From Blastomyces gilchristii SLH14081 (taxonomy: Eukaryota > Ascomycota > Eurotiomycetes > Onygenales > Ajellomycetaceae), in NCBI RefSeq assembly GCF_000003855.2, contig NW_003101671.1, positions 841,332 to 905,331 of the forward strand: a stretch of 64,000 bases of DNA, given 5' to 3'. Below, in pieces: positions 1 through 12,874 of the stretch; position 1 is the stretch's first letter, and every line of letters begins with the position of its first letter. Position numbers and translations under genes: made by a program. The notes below the pieces were generated by a model. That model was not told where the DNA came from and did no database searches. It was given only the letters and a program-made list of their open reading frames with translations.

Positions 1-2639
1 ACTTTCACTATATTACATCACTCATTCACTAACTTTTCTCATTCTTCAACTATCATCTTCATCATCATCATCATCAAATGTCATTATCATCTCAGATTTC
101 TACTTCTTCTTCTGTTCAACTCTTTCTATCTGCTTATCTATCACATTGTATGCATTTCTGACAATGACTCTCTGTTTTCATAACAAGTGTCATTGTAGTA
201 CTCATATCAGACAGTTCATTAGCAGTAAGTGTAATGCATTGTGAAATATGATTAGAACTTGTTTATCTTCTAACAATCATCAGAACAACATATTATCATG
301 AATGACATATCTTCTTCATCTTCTTATATACTCTCAACTGTTTCTCTTCTTAGTGAGTTTCTGATCATGTTTTCTGACATGATTTTGCATAAATGCAGAT
401 GCTGATATATTGTTTTTATTCACATAGAATCTTCACATGTTGACAGATTCATATCTGTTAATGATAGTGAACTCAATGTTGAATCATTGATTAAGAACTT
501 GAAGAACATGATAATGAAGAAATTGTCTGTATTATATATAATCAGATCTTTCACATTTCTCTCTGCTCTCTCTGTTTCTTTCTCTGCTACTCTCTCTCAA
601 TCTTCTACATCTGTCTCTGTGTCTGGTTCTCCCGCTCCTGCTACCTCTGTTTTCATGACTCTCACTTCTGTCACTTCTGATTTTATCATCTCTGCTTTCA
701 TAACCAGCTCTCCCTGTTTCAAGAAGATGTTATGTAGACTTAATAAATCATATCTCTCAGTGTGTATACTCTCATCCTTCTTACTGACTCTCAGAATGAT
801 TTATTGTATAAAGACTGTGTATAATATAACTATCTGAAGCTCAGTCATGAATGCTGATTATTACATTTATTTTAAATATTCATGATGAGACAATTGTTCA
901 TTCATATCAAAGAATCATTCTCTCTCTCAACAGTATTGAGATTATAAGTCTTTTTCTTTTTCATCTTTTCTTTCTGATGCTGATTTTTCTATTCTTAGAG
1001 AAAATTATTATGAGTTTTACTGTGTATAAAGTCATGACATTCACAGATATTAAGAAACTTTTTATAATCATTAAATTCAATATTATAAGTACATTCACTC
1101 TGATGAATATCTTTGATATAATCAATCTGTATCAGCCTATTCTCTGGTGTTTGTTATCTGACTTTGTGATGCAGATGAAGAATATCTGTGTTTTCAGAAA
1201 TGAAAATATGAATATCATACTCTTTTACATCTGCAGGCATGAGGCTTATACATCTTGTCTGAGATGTCATTATGGGAATGAGCTGTTTGCATGCTGTGTT
1301 CTGCTTTCTGCATTTCTCTGTGTCTCTCTCTCTCTTTCTGAGAAGCCTTGTATATGTTGTAATTACACATACAACTCTAAGATCAGTGAGTGTTCATTTA
1401 ATAACTATTCTTATCTCTGATTTTGCAATTTTTATATATTAATAATGATTCTTAATTACTTCAGTGTCAGAGATCATTCTGATTGAAGATGATAACACTG
1501 CTGAGACTACTCTCTTCTGCTCTCAAGCTTCTCTCATCACTTTCTCTCTCTCTTCTGTGAGAAAGATTGTGCACACACTGAGTTGTAAGTGTTCAGCTTC
1601 AGATGACTCTCACTGTTATTTATTCAGTTCTGTGTCTTCTTCTTCTTCTGTTTCTTCTGTCTCTATTCTCTCTGTTCTGGCTTCTGATTCTGCAGGTTCT
1701 GCACTCTTCTTCAATTTCTCTACATGTACATGTGCACATTTCTATATTAGTATTTCAGTCAATCTTGTGATAAATGACATTAATGTTGTACACAGAGTGA
1801 TAGAGGAATTGAAGACATGCACAGTGTTATTGTGAGAGCAGCTTGCAGCTCTTAAATTTCTTACAGATCTCAAGTTTTGAGATTTTCTTTGTTTTTAGCA
1901 TTTTTCAGGTGATGTGATGTTGAAAATAGATTAAATATGTGACATATGAAAATGAATGAAATATGTATAATAACATTTGTCTTTTACAGCTGACTTTTAC
2001 AGTTAATGATTAATTCATTATTTCTTTTCTTTTCTTATGCTTTTTCTTTATCTGCTAGTTACTACTCTTATATAATCTCTATATAATACAGTGTTCAATG
2101 ACTAGGTTCAGCAGCTTTCATCTTTTGTGATTCTGTCTTATGTATTATACTGTCTCTCTTCACTCACTCAGATTACTACAGTGAATGACTCATTGAAACT
2201 AATCTCACTCAATCTCTGAGTGTTCTCAGAGATTGAGATGACTTGATTTCATACATTCACAGATGTTTCAGATAGTTTATTCTCTGTAATCTCTGTAATT
2301 GAACTGATGTAAACAGTTAAATCTAACTCTGAATTTCTTTTTCTTCTGTGACCTGACTCATGTGTAAGTCTGCTGCTTTGAGACTGCTCTTTATCACATT
2401 GCATCTGCTATCTGCAGTGTGTTATTATATAACTGACTACAGTCTCATCACTTATTGAAGTGTGATATTTATCTGATTTCTTCATTTCTTCTCATTCTTT
2501 TCTTATAATTATGAAAAGATCAGAATAAGTAAGATTATCTGATTTGTAAGTATCTATAATTTCTCTTACTTTGTAAGACTTTTCAATTATAAGTCTCTTC
2601 TTTTTCAACACTGATAATAGTGCTGTGAATGATTATAAT
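1..2639. repeat. AT-rich RIP-mutated repeat, class not resolved
   Basis: No real gene is visible. The sequence is strongly AT-rich, with almost no CG, CC or GG, and every frame is broken by stops. The minus strand of about 540-720 and 1,480-1,720 reads as a low-complexity, Glu/Thr/Ala-rich peptide with scattered stops, which could be the remains of a retroelement gag; that is only a guess. I looked here for the second LTR of the gypsy element that starts at 7,942 and did not find it. Confidence 0.55.
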
Positions 2640-4603
2640 TCACTCAGGTCTTGTATCTTTGCTTTCATAAGTCATAAGTCATTGATTAAGTTGTGTAAGA
2701 TCTATCTCTCTGATTCTTTCAATGTGTATGTTTTCAGAGAATGTGATTTGAGTATTTTATATGACTCAAATCATCTAGATTGAAACTTCTCAGAACTCTC
2801 ATTGTGTATAAGAACTTATATTCTTATCTTGAGACTCAATTTCTTAACAAGTGAGTCTCATATTCTTTTCAATTGAATTGCTCAGTTCAGGAGTAACTTG
2901 TTAGCTTTTGTATGTGCATGACTGATCTCTTTCAATCTTGATTTCATGTCTGTGACTGTTGTGTCTGCAACTGCTACTACTGTGTCTGTAACTGCTGTTT
3001 TCTCCCTCACCTTTTCTGAAGCATTCTCTGAGATGCGCGGATGCAATTCATATAACAGGTAGAATGATGAATGCTTGAAGACTGCATGCTGTTGAATCTG
3101 TGTGACCAGTAGCACCTGCCTGAGATATTCATCTCATAGTCTTGTAAACTTACTCACTAGATATTTTGTCAGCATGTTACTCAAGATTTCATTCAAGTAT
3201 TCTATCTTCTCATTCATTCATGAATAATATGATGTTGTTCTACAATGTCTTGTCTATAACTGGCTCATGAAATGCCTCATCACTTCTTCTACAAGGTTTG
3301 CACTGTTATCAGTTAGAATCTCATGCAGTATTTCATAGTTGATATAGATCTCATCATGTAGAAACTTCATCATCATCTTCTCTATTATCTCTGAAACTGC
3401 TTTCACAACTGATCAGTCAGTAGTGTAATTAATAGCAGTGATTATTCATTGATTTCTATTTGATGTTTGCAGTAATATGTCTATGAGGTTTATCTCTCAT
3501 TGTTTAAACAGTTGTATTGTACACTTCATCTGATGTTATACTTTCTCATATTCTAATCCTTTCTTAGATCTCTTCACAACCTGATAATTCAAGCACTTAT
3601 GAGTATATGTCTGAATGTCCTCAGTCATGCTTGGTCAGTATGCTCTTGATTTAAGTATGCTCATAAGTTCAGAACTTTCTAAGTGATCAAATTCCTTGTA
3701 CATGTGAGTTACTAAGTTATGTCTAAATGAAGGTTCTAGATAGAGAGCTTCTGTGTATTCTAGATTATAGTAAAGCACAATATTGTTTTTGTTTCTCAAT
3801 TTCCTCAGCTTGAAGTTCAGAAGCATCTCTTGTACTACTCTCACAAGATGCTTATCATCTGATATCTTGTCATTCTTCAAGTGAGAGATCATGATGTTCA
3901 CTTATTCTGATTCCTTACATTCTCTCAGCATGTTTAATACAAATGTCTCTTATATCTGATTTGCAGAATTCTCATTCATGAAATCAGGTCTGTGACTAAT
4001 TGCATCAGACATCACTGTGTCTGATTTCTTTCAGTATTTGATATGAAGATTGTACACTTGAAACTCTGAGATTCAATGTGCTAAGTGTTTGAAAGGTTTT
4101 ATCATTAATTGTAGATAGATGAGACTTTCATGATTCATGATCATTATTGTCATATGCTCATTGTCAATATATCTATCTCATAATATCAGTGTATACTTAA
4201 TCACTAGCAATTTCTTTTCATACACTGAGTAATTGAGCTCAGTATCTGATAGTTTTCTATCATCATATATCACTGAGTGCAGCTTGCTGTTCTTACTCAT
4301 CTGTAGAAGAGTATCTCTAATAGCTCATTTAAATGCATCTGTCTTAATATAGAAAGGTTTATTATGATCTGATTGAATAAGCACTGAGAATATTATTACA
4401 CATTCTCTCAGTGTGAGAAAAGTCTCTTCACATGTAACATTTCAGATGATTGAATAAAACTTCTTCTTTCACAGATTTGTATTTATTTCTCTTAAGAGAT
4501 CTGAGAGTGATACAGATATTTGTATGAAATTCTTGATGAATCTGCAGTAATATGAGACTAACTTAAGAAACTGTTATATATAATATATGTTTCTCAGCTG
4601 CAG

Positions 4604-4861
4604 TCAATTTACTATGACATTCAATTTCTTCAGAATGAAGTGTATACAGTTATCACTCACTACATATTCTATGAACTTCAACTCTTTCATTTCAAACATA
4701 TACTTAATTGATTTGATATAGAGCTTATACTCTGCCAGAGTTATAAGCACTTTATCAAGATACTTCAGATATTTATTGTATAAGTTTGAAAAGACTAGAA
4801 TGTTATTAAGATATATAAGATATGAGGTTTCATTCTGTTTATAAAGAATCATATTCATCAT
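4604..4861 (-). pseudogene. gypsy reverse transcriptase palm fragment
   Basis: An 85-codon open stretch covers the palm of a Ty3/gypsy reverse transcriptase, with the catalytic box as YLNNILVFS followed by the usual fingers/thumb sequence (HL..V...L...KLY.K..K..F). Both catalytic aspartates of YxDD have become Asn, the expected product of G-to-A change in GAC codons, so the enzyme would be dead even without the surrounding stops. Confidence 0.8.
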
Positions 4862-6138
4862 TATTTGAAAGATAGTGAGTGTATTTATCAGATTAAATAA
4901 TATTGTCAGAAATTCAAACTTCTCTCATTATATATTAAATGCAGTTCACAGAACTGATAGTTTATCTATACAGATTTATCAGTATTCTGAGAGAAGATTG
5001 ATCTTTGATAGATATCAGGTATTTCTCACTGTATTCAACTGTTATTGAATTCATAACAGTGAATATTCATTCTTAATCATAAGCTTATTAAGTGCTTGAT
5101 AATTGATACATATCTGTCACTTCTCACCTGTCTTTTTCACAAATAGAACTGAAAAGCCTCACATACTTGATAAGAGTTGTATGAGACTATGTTCTAGAAG
5201 GTCTGTGATCTGACACTTCTGTTCTTTGAGATGTGTTTGTGACAGAGAGTATGCATTCTGATTGACTGGTTTTATATTCTCTATGTTAATCTCATGTACA
5301 AATCCTTGTTTCAGTGACAATTCTGATGAAAGATCTGTTTGAAAGATCTTCTCATACTTCTTCAGAAGCTTCTTTATACACTTGTTCTTTTATATATTCT
5401 TTATCTTAGTTTTCTTTACTTCTGAGTCCTGTATAATATACAGAATGCTTTCAGATAAGGTCTTGTAAATTATTCTCTTTATTTATTAATGTGTAAACAG
5501 ATTTAACTCTTCTATATCAGAGATATGAAATGTTCTTCTCATATCAGTTGATAGAATTGTATGAACCATTTCCTTTCTATCAGTTAACTATATATAACAT
5601 GTACATCATTAAATCTGCAGATTGAATCTTTGAAATTAATCAAGTCTGAGAATAAGATTGTATTTCACATTCTGCAGCTCTCACACTCAAATATAGCAAG
5701 ATCATTCTCTGAAGTGCAAGAAAACTCTTACTTTTACAGATGATATCAAATATCAGTTATCAGATAATCTTATATATCAGAGATTCTTCACTCAGTGAAT
5801 TTCTTTCAATCTTCAGATTATATAATTATTAATATATTGTATAGAAGCTTCTGTATCTGCTAACACTTTTACAGTTATCTCTCAATTCTTACTCAAGTAC
5901 TTCTTATACATTAATATTTCAGGTCTCAAGACATTGAGATGAGTATTTACTTCATTCTTGCCTGCATCTCAGTCAGAAGCCTGCTTTCTCTTAATATTCA
6001 CAGAGTTCAGAGAATCATCTAACACAGACATCTCTTTCACTTTGAAGACTTTTCATAGAATATCAGTGAGTATCTCTGAGCTCACTAATTCTGCTAGTTT
6101 TTTAACTCTCTTGCTTCTCTTAACTGCACACACTGAGT

Positions 6139-6180
6139 GTAATCTTTTATATCATGATTTTGACATCTGCAGTTGAAGCA
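6139..6180 (-). pseudogene. Gag CCHC zinc knuckle, last Cys mutated
   Basis: The minus strand reads CFNC, four residues, His, four residues, then Tyr where the fourth metal ligand Cys should be. A single G-to-A change (TGC to TAC) explains this, and the Gly-His pair has become Asn-His. It marks the gag/pol junction of the minus-strand gypsy element. Confidence 0.6.
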
Positions 6181-7790
6181 AGCTCAATGCTCATAATATC
6201 AAGATTTTCATTCAGAGAATCTCTTTTTCAGAGAATTCAGTGCTTTAGTAATAGTATTCAGATCTAGATTCATCACATCTGAGTATATAACTTGTATTAT
6301 AGAAGTCTGATTATCTATTCTCTGCTGAAGTATACTCAATTGCAGTATTTTCTATTACAATTGACTCATTTATTTCTGTATAATAAGAATATTATATGCT
6401 TTCTTCACTGTGTCTGACTATGAGATTAAGCATTTTCATTTCACTCTCAACTTAAGTGTAAGATTATGAATGAAGATCTGTAAATAGAAAGATGTTAAAA
6501 GCTCTTCATTTAATACAAGATAGTGTAAGCTGAAGTGTATGAAGTATGATATAAGATCACTCACTTATCTACACTCAGTGAAGTATTTATAACATTTATC
6601 TTATATATTCACTTTCTCAAAGTTGTGCAAGATTCATTTGAAAAACTTATTTCATATTTATAAAAATAAATATTACTCTAAGTCTGTGAGATTTATCTTT
6701 TCATCTATCATTTATAATAACTTCACTTTTCTGTGTAGAAATATAGCAGATCTTAAGACTTGTTAAAATTCTGTTAACTATCTGTCTGTAAGTTCATATT
6801 TAATCTGATAATATAATTGTATCTGACTTAGCCAGCTGATTACAGCATCATTTTTTCAGTCACTATTAAAGCTTAGTAACTTCAGCAGATCTTCTGACTT
6901 AATGTATCTTATACTCAGATTCTCATTCTGTGCAGCAGTCTTCAATGATGTGTACACTTCTGAAGAGATTGTGAATAATTGTGATGAGATCTCTAGATTC
7001 AGTGTAGTCATCTATCTGTATAAACATTTGATCTTCTGCTGCAGGCTTAAGATCTGGTTTTCTCTATTCTTATTAATGATGATGATTGCATCAGTGAAGC
7101 TCTTCATAGTGAATGCTTAATCTGCAGTAAATGTCAATTATTGTTTGACTTTCATCTCAGTCTGTCACTGTATATACAAGACCTCAATCTCATTTAGAAT
7201 TCTTATACATGTATAAAGCTTCAATTTCAGTTCAGCAGTTTCAGCTACTTTTCTTACTGCTTTAAGTAAACTCTCTGAGAGGTTCTGCATATCTTTCAGT
7301 TCAGATAGCAGAGAAGAATGTTGTTTATATTAGCTAGAGAAGATATTCATTTCAGTGATTTCTTGTTAATTATATGATATCTATTATTATATCACTGTAT
7401 CATTCTATCACTATATCATTATATGATTTCTGTTATTATTGTATAACTTCAGTGATGATCACTCTCTCTTTTATCTCTTTAAATAAAGAGCAGTCTTCTT
7501 TGAATCTGATTCACTGCTCTCATCTCTTTTCTCACATCTCATCTGTTCATATCTCATATGTGGCATTCATCTGAGCATGAAGTTTTCCCTCAACAAGTGA
7601 AGCAGCATTAAGTGAATGCTCTTTCACTCATCACTCTTCATACACTATCTTTTGAGATGTTCTAGGACCACACTGGCATGATAACTATGAATTGCTTTGT
7701 AGATGGAATTATCACACTCTGGAGAAGTCTGTACTTCTCACCGGTTTTTAGACATGCTATCAGATGTGATTCAAAGGTTGCTTAAGCCAG

Positions 7791-7942
7791 TGTACAATTA
7801 CAGGCGTACACCGGCTTCTTATATATTGAATCTCGTACACTAAATTAATTAGTGGCCGCTAGGGCCCCCTTTACATTCGTACGCTAGTAGTTCGGAAGCG
7901 GCCGCGTTATTATCCGACGGTCGTATGTTCTTCCGAACTACA
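7791..7942 (-). repeat. candidate 152-bp gypsy 5' LTR with terminal stem-loop
   Basis: Read on the minus strand, this block starts TGTAGTTCGGAAG and ends AATTGTACA. One base later comes TGGCTTAAGCAACC, a plausible TGG-type primer binding site. Its first 56 bases contain a perfect 12-bp inverted repeat (7,887-7,898 with 7,930-7,941), which would fold as a stem-loop at the start of the LTR transcript. It is almost untouched by RIP and rich in CG, unlike the body of the element. No partner LTR was found in the window, so LTR status is inferred from ends and position. Confidence 0.5.
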
Positions 7943-9525
7943 TTATCAGAGCTGATATAATATCTTTCTATAAAATAATACTTACAGAGAGATAGAAGTT
8001 GTTGTTACAGATATAATAGAAATAATAAGAGTGAGAGAAGAAGTAGATGTATAAAATTCTCTTCTTCTTCAGCTGCTTAATACAGTATAGATAAGTAGTA
8101 GTACTAGTCAGAGACTGCACTGAAGCCTTCTTACAGAGAGAAGATGAAGAAACTGCAGAATTTTACAGACTCAACTCAGCAGTATTCTGAGCAGAACTCA
8201 GATATACTATGAGAGAGAAACTATAAATTAAGCTTCTCAGAGTCACTGTTTCTGAAATTAAGCTCTTTCTGAGTTTCTCTCTGAATGATCACACAGAGTT
8301 ATACATTATTATATTGACTGAGAGAGAAAGTGACATTGCAACAGTGATAAGAGAGGCAGAGAATAGACTGAATGTAGACACACTAACTAGCAGAAGAGAT
8401 GACACCTCACTGCAAGACATAGCAACTACTGTCATAGCTGTAAGAGAAGCAGAAGAAGATGTGACAATAAAAGTAGTACTCTCACAGCTCATTAACACTA
8501 CTGCCTTCAATCTGGCTTTCTTAGTGATCATCAAGACTGCAGCTGCATCATGAAGATGTTTACTCACTAGAAAACATCAGAATAAGCTTCTTATTATCTT
8601 CTAAGAATAATGCTCTCATGCACTCACTATCACAGATGAGAGAAGAGAAAGAAAAATGTATTATAGAGAAGAAAGATCTTTTTAAAAAATTCTGTTACTA
8701 CTGTTAGCTTTGTCTCTAAAATATATCACTTTTACAGAGAATTTTATATATAAAATGAAATATAATGAAAGATCTGTAAGTTACTTATTAACTATATTTT
8801 TCACATTTTAAATTAATATATAAGAAACTCACTTATCACATGTTTGATTTGAATGAAGATAAGAAAAGAAAGATTTATACAGTCAGTAGAAAAACTTATC
8901 TATTTCTTTATATCATATGCAGTACATGTACTGTTAATCAGTTGATAACTATTACTATATAATAAAGATAACTTCTAATTCAGTAATCTTGAGAGTATAG
9001 AGACTATACTCTTAAAGAGAAGAGTATTGTTATACTCTCAGTTATATTAAGATCTTACTACAGTTTCACACAGCTCATTGCTTTCATATGAATAATTTTA
9101 TTTCATTTAAACTGGTTTTTAATCACTTTATAATATTATTCAGATATATCATAGAAAGATCTGATTAATAAATAAGAGAACTCTGCTTCTATATAAGATC
9201 AGTAGATTACTCTTTCTTAGTAATAAGATGCTGCTGAGATATTACTCTGACTATTCTCACTTATGAAATGAGAGAAGAGTATTCACTTATTATCTATATA
9301 GAATAACTAGATACTGGCTTCTTATTAAAGAAGTCAGTAATTCATTTCTTTTCTTCTACTGAAATATATATAGAAGTTACTGTATATCTTATACAATCTT
9401 CTTAGTATACTAAGTATTATATCTGTGATATTCTTGTAATAACTCTGTAGTCTACAAGCTCACTATTCAAGTAAGATACTCAAGCTCATTTATACAGCTT
9501 CTTAAACAACTACCTCTACATGACA
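7943..9525. repeat. AT-rich RIP-type sequence, no recognisable gene
   Basis: This stretch between the gypsy element and the MITE is AT-rich with stops in all frames. An 80-codon plus-strand stretch at 8,314-8,553 is compositionally odd (Glu/Arg/Thr rich, then hydrophobic), but I recognise no family and give it no gene call. Confidence 0.5.
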
Positions 9526-10047
9526 CTGCTGACTAGACTGACCGTGTGACCGTGTCTGAAACCAGGACTAGATTTTTTGATAGTCTCATTACCAATTCAA
9601 CTGATCTTATTACACAGTTTTAACATTAGATAGTAGTCTCATACTGTCTCAGTGAGACTTACTGTCTACTCTTATCACATTTTCTAAATAAGATCATGAT
9701 TTCTACTTCTCAATTTAAATTATTTTTATTACTTTAAATGACTTTAAATCTCATTTGAGCATTATTAAAAAGTGTTACTTTTTAAAAAATTAAAAATAGT
9801 CTAAAAAAAACCTTAAAATGTCTAAAAATAGTAACTTTATGTCAAGAATGAGACTAAATGAGATCAAATGAAATCACTTTCTCATTTTTTTCAAGTCATG
9901 GTTTCATTTTAAGATCTGATATATAGTCACTTTATGTGTTTTTTTGATAGCCAGTCCCAGCGGGATTCACGCCAAGAAATGTATAGGACCAGACCAAATG
10001 GGACTAAATGTGAAATTCATGATCCCGGCGGCCAGTCTACTGCTGAC
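9526..10047. mobile_element. hAT-like MITE copy 1 with 8-bp target duplication
   Basis: The 506-bp element at 9,534-10,039 begins TAGACTGACCG and ends CGGCCAGTCTA, giving an 11-bp terminal inverted repeat with one mismatch. It is flanked on both sides by the identical 8-mer CTGCTGAC (9,526-9,533 and 10,040-10,047). Eight-base duplications of nTnnnnAn form are typical of hAT transposons, and this one fits. No coding capacity is present. A second copy lies at 57,983-58,489. This copy is less mutated and keeps CC, GG and CG where copy 2 has T or A. Confidence 0.85.
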
Positions 10048-10067
10048 TAGCCACCGCTTTGATTCCG

Positions 10068-10670
10068 TCATGTTACAATAACACAGAAAGAATTTACTCA
10101 GTACTCTGAGTATAAAAGAGAATTTCAACTCAACTTTATAAATTCATTATTTCTATATTATCTTGAAATCTTAGAATAATAATGTTCTTATAATGTATCT
10201 GATTTTTATATTCATATCTTAAGTTCTTAGAATAGAAGTATTATCTCAAAGTTAACTAGTGTATTTTTAAATACAGGAATTTTAATTCAATTTCTCATAT
10301 AAAAAAAAGCTCTTAGAAATTCTAAGATTAAAAAATATGATTATTTTCAAGAGTATACATCTATCTTAAATATAGATTTTTTTAAAATATTAAAGAAATA
10401 TTTCTATTCTTCTTCTCTTTAGTTATAAACTAAGATGATTTTCAAATCTCAAAGATATGTGAATATATAGTAATAGAAAATCAAAGTTAAAGAATCTAAA
10501 AAATTCTTATAAATCTCAGAAATCTTCATTGAAGATGAAATCATTTCTTCTCAGATTCTCTGATGAGGATTGCTCTGAGCACATGACTTGTATCAAAAGT
10601 AGGTTAGTGTCATGCCGGATTAGTTAATAATAATGCTGCAACCCATTCAAACCGAGTCAGAGGTCTGAGA
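10068..10670. repeat. dispersed ~600-bp repeat, copy 1
   Basis: This block matches 32,085-32,690 in the same orientation, from about TGTTACAATAACAC through to CAGAGGTCTGAG, with mostly C/T and G/A differences. Its last ~110 bp are less AT-rich. The left part carries CTCAGTACTCTG and the right end reads CAGAGGTCTGAG, weak inverted ends. No ORF was seen and the element class is unknown. It sits exactly at the passage from AT-rich to ordinary sequence. Confidence 0.7.
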
Positions 10671-12870
10671 TAAAATCAGTTGGAAGTCTTCATTTCAGTC
10701 ACGTGCAGATTAGGACTGACACTTTTGCCGTAATCGATATAAATATAAAAGGTAGATAAATGTGTACAATACCTATTCTATTCATTTTGATGAAAATGAG
10801 AAATTGTATGAGCAAACACTGAACATGGTATCATTGTCAAAGTATGGAGTAGATATGTAGGAGTTCCTGGAGCTTGTTCTGTGATAATAGTTACATCTAC
10901 AACCACAGTTTTCTGGGGGGATTTGAGGACTGCAGATTTGAAATCATACCTCAGTAATCAACATCTAAAAGAATTATTCTGTAGAATGTAAACTCTTATT
11001 AATTTGCGTATTATTAGCCGGTGTTAGAGTGCAGCCTCTTGAATAATATCCATGAAGATCCGATCAGCTCTGTGCAGAGTCTAGCAGACCTCGGCATCGA
11101 TCCAGCGCCAAGACGCCTCATGCTGCCGTCAGCTCACATCGACTTCGCTTCACAGAAATATTATCCATAGACTCTCCAGTATCATTGTTTCATTCATAGT
11201 TTATGTGAATTCTTATTTACTAACGTAGGCCAATCTCTACCAACATGCTTAACTGGGTGTACGTATTTTTTTTAATATTATTTAACTCCGGGAACATGAA
11301 TCTCACCAAGTCGATCCAGCTCACGCCCCTCGCTCAGATGGAAGATCCACGAGCATTATCAGCGAACCCTTTTCACAAACGGAGAGGCGCTGCCATCGCG
11401 GGCAGAATTCGATTTCTTCATCCATGTATCTACCCGGACCTAACTGAAAATTTTGGCTTGTGTCCGAATTTCTGTACCCGTGGAGTTGATGTCCGATCCG
11501 CTGAGCCACCTTTTCTAATGTTGTGGTGCAGTTCAAAGGCTTAAAGAAGCTTATGTCTTGCATTGAAGCCCTTGGGCTCTTAAGAGTGGCTTCCAATTGT
11601 GCCCAATTGTGCCACTTACCACTGCTCTGTTCCATGATGTGTGTTTTTGTGTGTGCGTGTGTCTGGGTGATTCTATCCTACTTCGTGAGAGTGGAATGGA
11701 AGGGCTCTGCACATGTCTATCCAAGTCTATATCCGGTAATAAACTCCCAATTGACCAGCTAACCTTTATTAGACCTTATTAAAGCATATACTACCTAGGC
11801 TCTTCCAGAAAACAATGACAATCTGAGAAATAAGGTACGACGGTAGAAATCAAATCAGGAGAAGATCCAAAATGTAAATTCCAACTACTAACCTTAATAT
11901 AGTGAAACAGAATCCTTGTTCGGTGGCAACGCGGCTAAGCTGTAGGAGTTCCGCTCCGTGAGGCCGGCAGAGCATGTATGGAATGCTCGGGACATACTCC
12001 GCATGACCTCGAATCCGTGGGTGATGACCCCGCACAAGCCTCAATATCACGATATGCGAGGTTCATAGATACAGATATAGATACATGTACCATAGATACA
12101 TGTTCATGTATATATATATCTCTCGTATCTATGGTACATGTATCTATATCTATCTCTCTACACCGGTCGAGATAGCACATTAGTTGCACAGCTGTTAACT
12201 CCCGCAACGCACAAAGATAAGAATTAAGAGTTGAAAAAGCATTGAAAAAAAGGCCTTCAACATCAGAATCTCATTCCTCCTGTTTCACTAGGCGCTGGGC
12301 TTCCACTTTGCAGCTGTTGCTAGTGGTGCTGGATAGAAGTGTGCAGGTGAGTTGATGTTATCTCCCTCTCCTCCTCATTTCCCCTGCCAATTCTTGCCTA
12401 CCTGGAAAGTTTTGTTCATTCCTTCCAAGTAAACATGTTTTCCGCTTCTTCGAAAGAACTTTTAAAAGCTATGATCTGATATAGAGTAAAAAGGTTGGCA
12501 ACGATAACAATCCTGATTCCAACCCCCCGGGTCCCGGAGCCTGCGGGGGTGTCCAGTGATCCTCATGGCTCCCATCATATCGGACCGGACCTTGCACTGC
12601 GTTCCTGTGGCCAACAAGGCGAAGATAAGCACCATTTGGAGGATCTAGGGATGAGCTAGAGTGGTGGGAATGGCTGGGTAAGTCATTCATTTGTAGGAAT
12701 CCATTGAAACTCCTGCCAGAAGGATGTAAAAAAGCATTACTTGCCTCAAAAATGACGAATACAGGTTCCTTGGATGTACATTTTACATCTGACTCGAAAA
12801 AACTCTTGGCCGTTGTGTCTGAGGGCGATGTTGATCTATTATTCGAGTCATTTGTTGTAAGGTTATTTAT
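10671..12870. other. gene-free flank of the first gene island
   Basis: Ordinary-GC sequence without a convincing gene. Open frames near 11,245-11,782 and 12,469-12,690 overlap each other on both strands and resemble no family I know. It holds the palindrome at 12,074-12,150 and a tRNA-like A-box (TGGCTCAGCGG, minus strand, 11,508-11,498). Confidence 0.5.
12074..12150. repeat. 26-bp perfect inverted repeat with 25-nt loop
   Basis: Bases 12,074-12,099 (starting GATATAGATACATG) are the exact reverse complement of 12,125-12,150, separated by a 25-base AT-rich loop. RNA or single-stranded DNA from either strand would form a long uninterrupted hairpin. No ORF or recognised element surrounds it. 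Confidence 0.8.
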
Positions 12871-12874
12871 TCTC

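Larger units (their letters stand above)
2640..7942 (-). mobile_element. Ty3/gypsy LTR retrotransposon, RIP-inactivated
   Basis: A minus-strand gag-pol relic is readable in order. A CCHC zinc knuckle lies at 6,180-6,139, reverse transcriptase around 5,400-4,600, RNase H around 4,500-4,100, an H2C2 zinc site near 3,700-3,570, and the integrase core and C-terminus from about 3,560 to 2,640. Decay is of RIP type: the RT box reads YLNN instead of YLDD (4,604-4,861), the zinc knuckle has Tyr (TAC) in place of its last Cys, and one H2C2 cysteine is Tyr. Many Trp, Gln and Arg codons are stops. The leader above about 7,600 is far less mutated. A candidate 5' LTR is at 7,791-7,942; no 3' LTR was found. 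The integrase tail has an LLY-LHPR-type segment (2,882-3,115), so this is a different family from the chromovirus at 42,765. Confidence 0.85.

Noticed and set aside
487..1835. Three plus-strand open frames of 116-189 codons
   Set aside because: They are low-complexity Ser/Thr/Leu-rich readings of RIP-mutated DNA, a typical artefact of depleted GC, with no domain.
7850..7940. NotI-like GCGGCCGC and GGGCCC words suggesting cloning-vector contamination
   Set aside because: The block has LTR-like TG...CA ends, a 12-bp stem-loop and a plausible primer site at the head of the gypsy element, and passes smoothly into the gag leader.
8289..8567. Overlapping frames of 79 and 92 codons on both strands
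   Set aside because: Each is the antisense of the other, inside AT-rich repeat DNA, with no known family.
11245..11782. Cluster of four overlapping small ORFs
   Set aside because: They overlap on both strands without a recognisable domain, splice signals or codon support.
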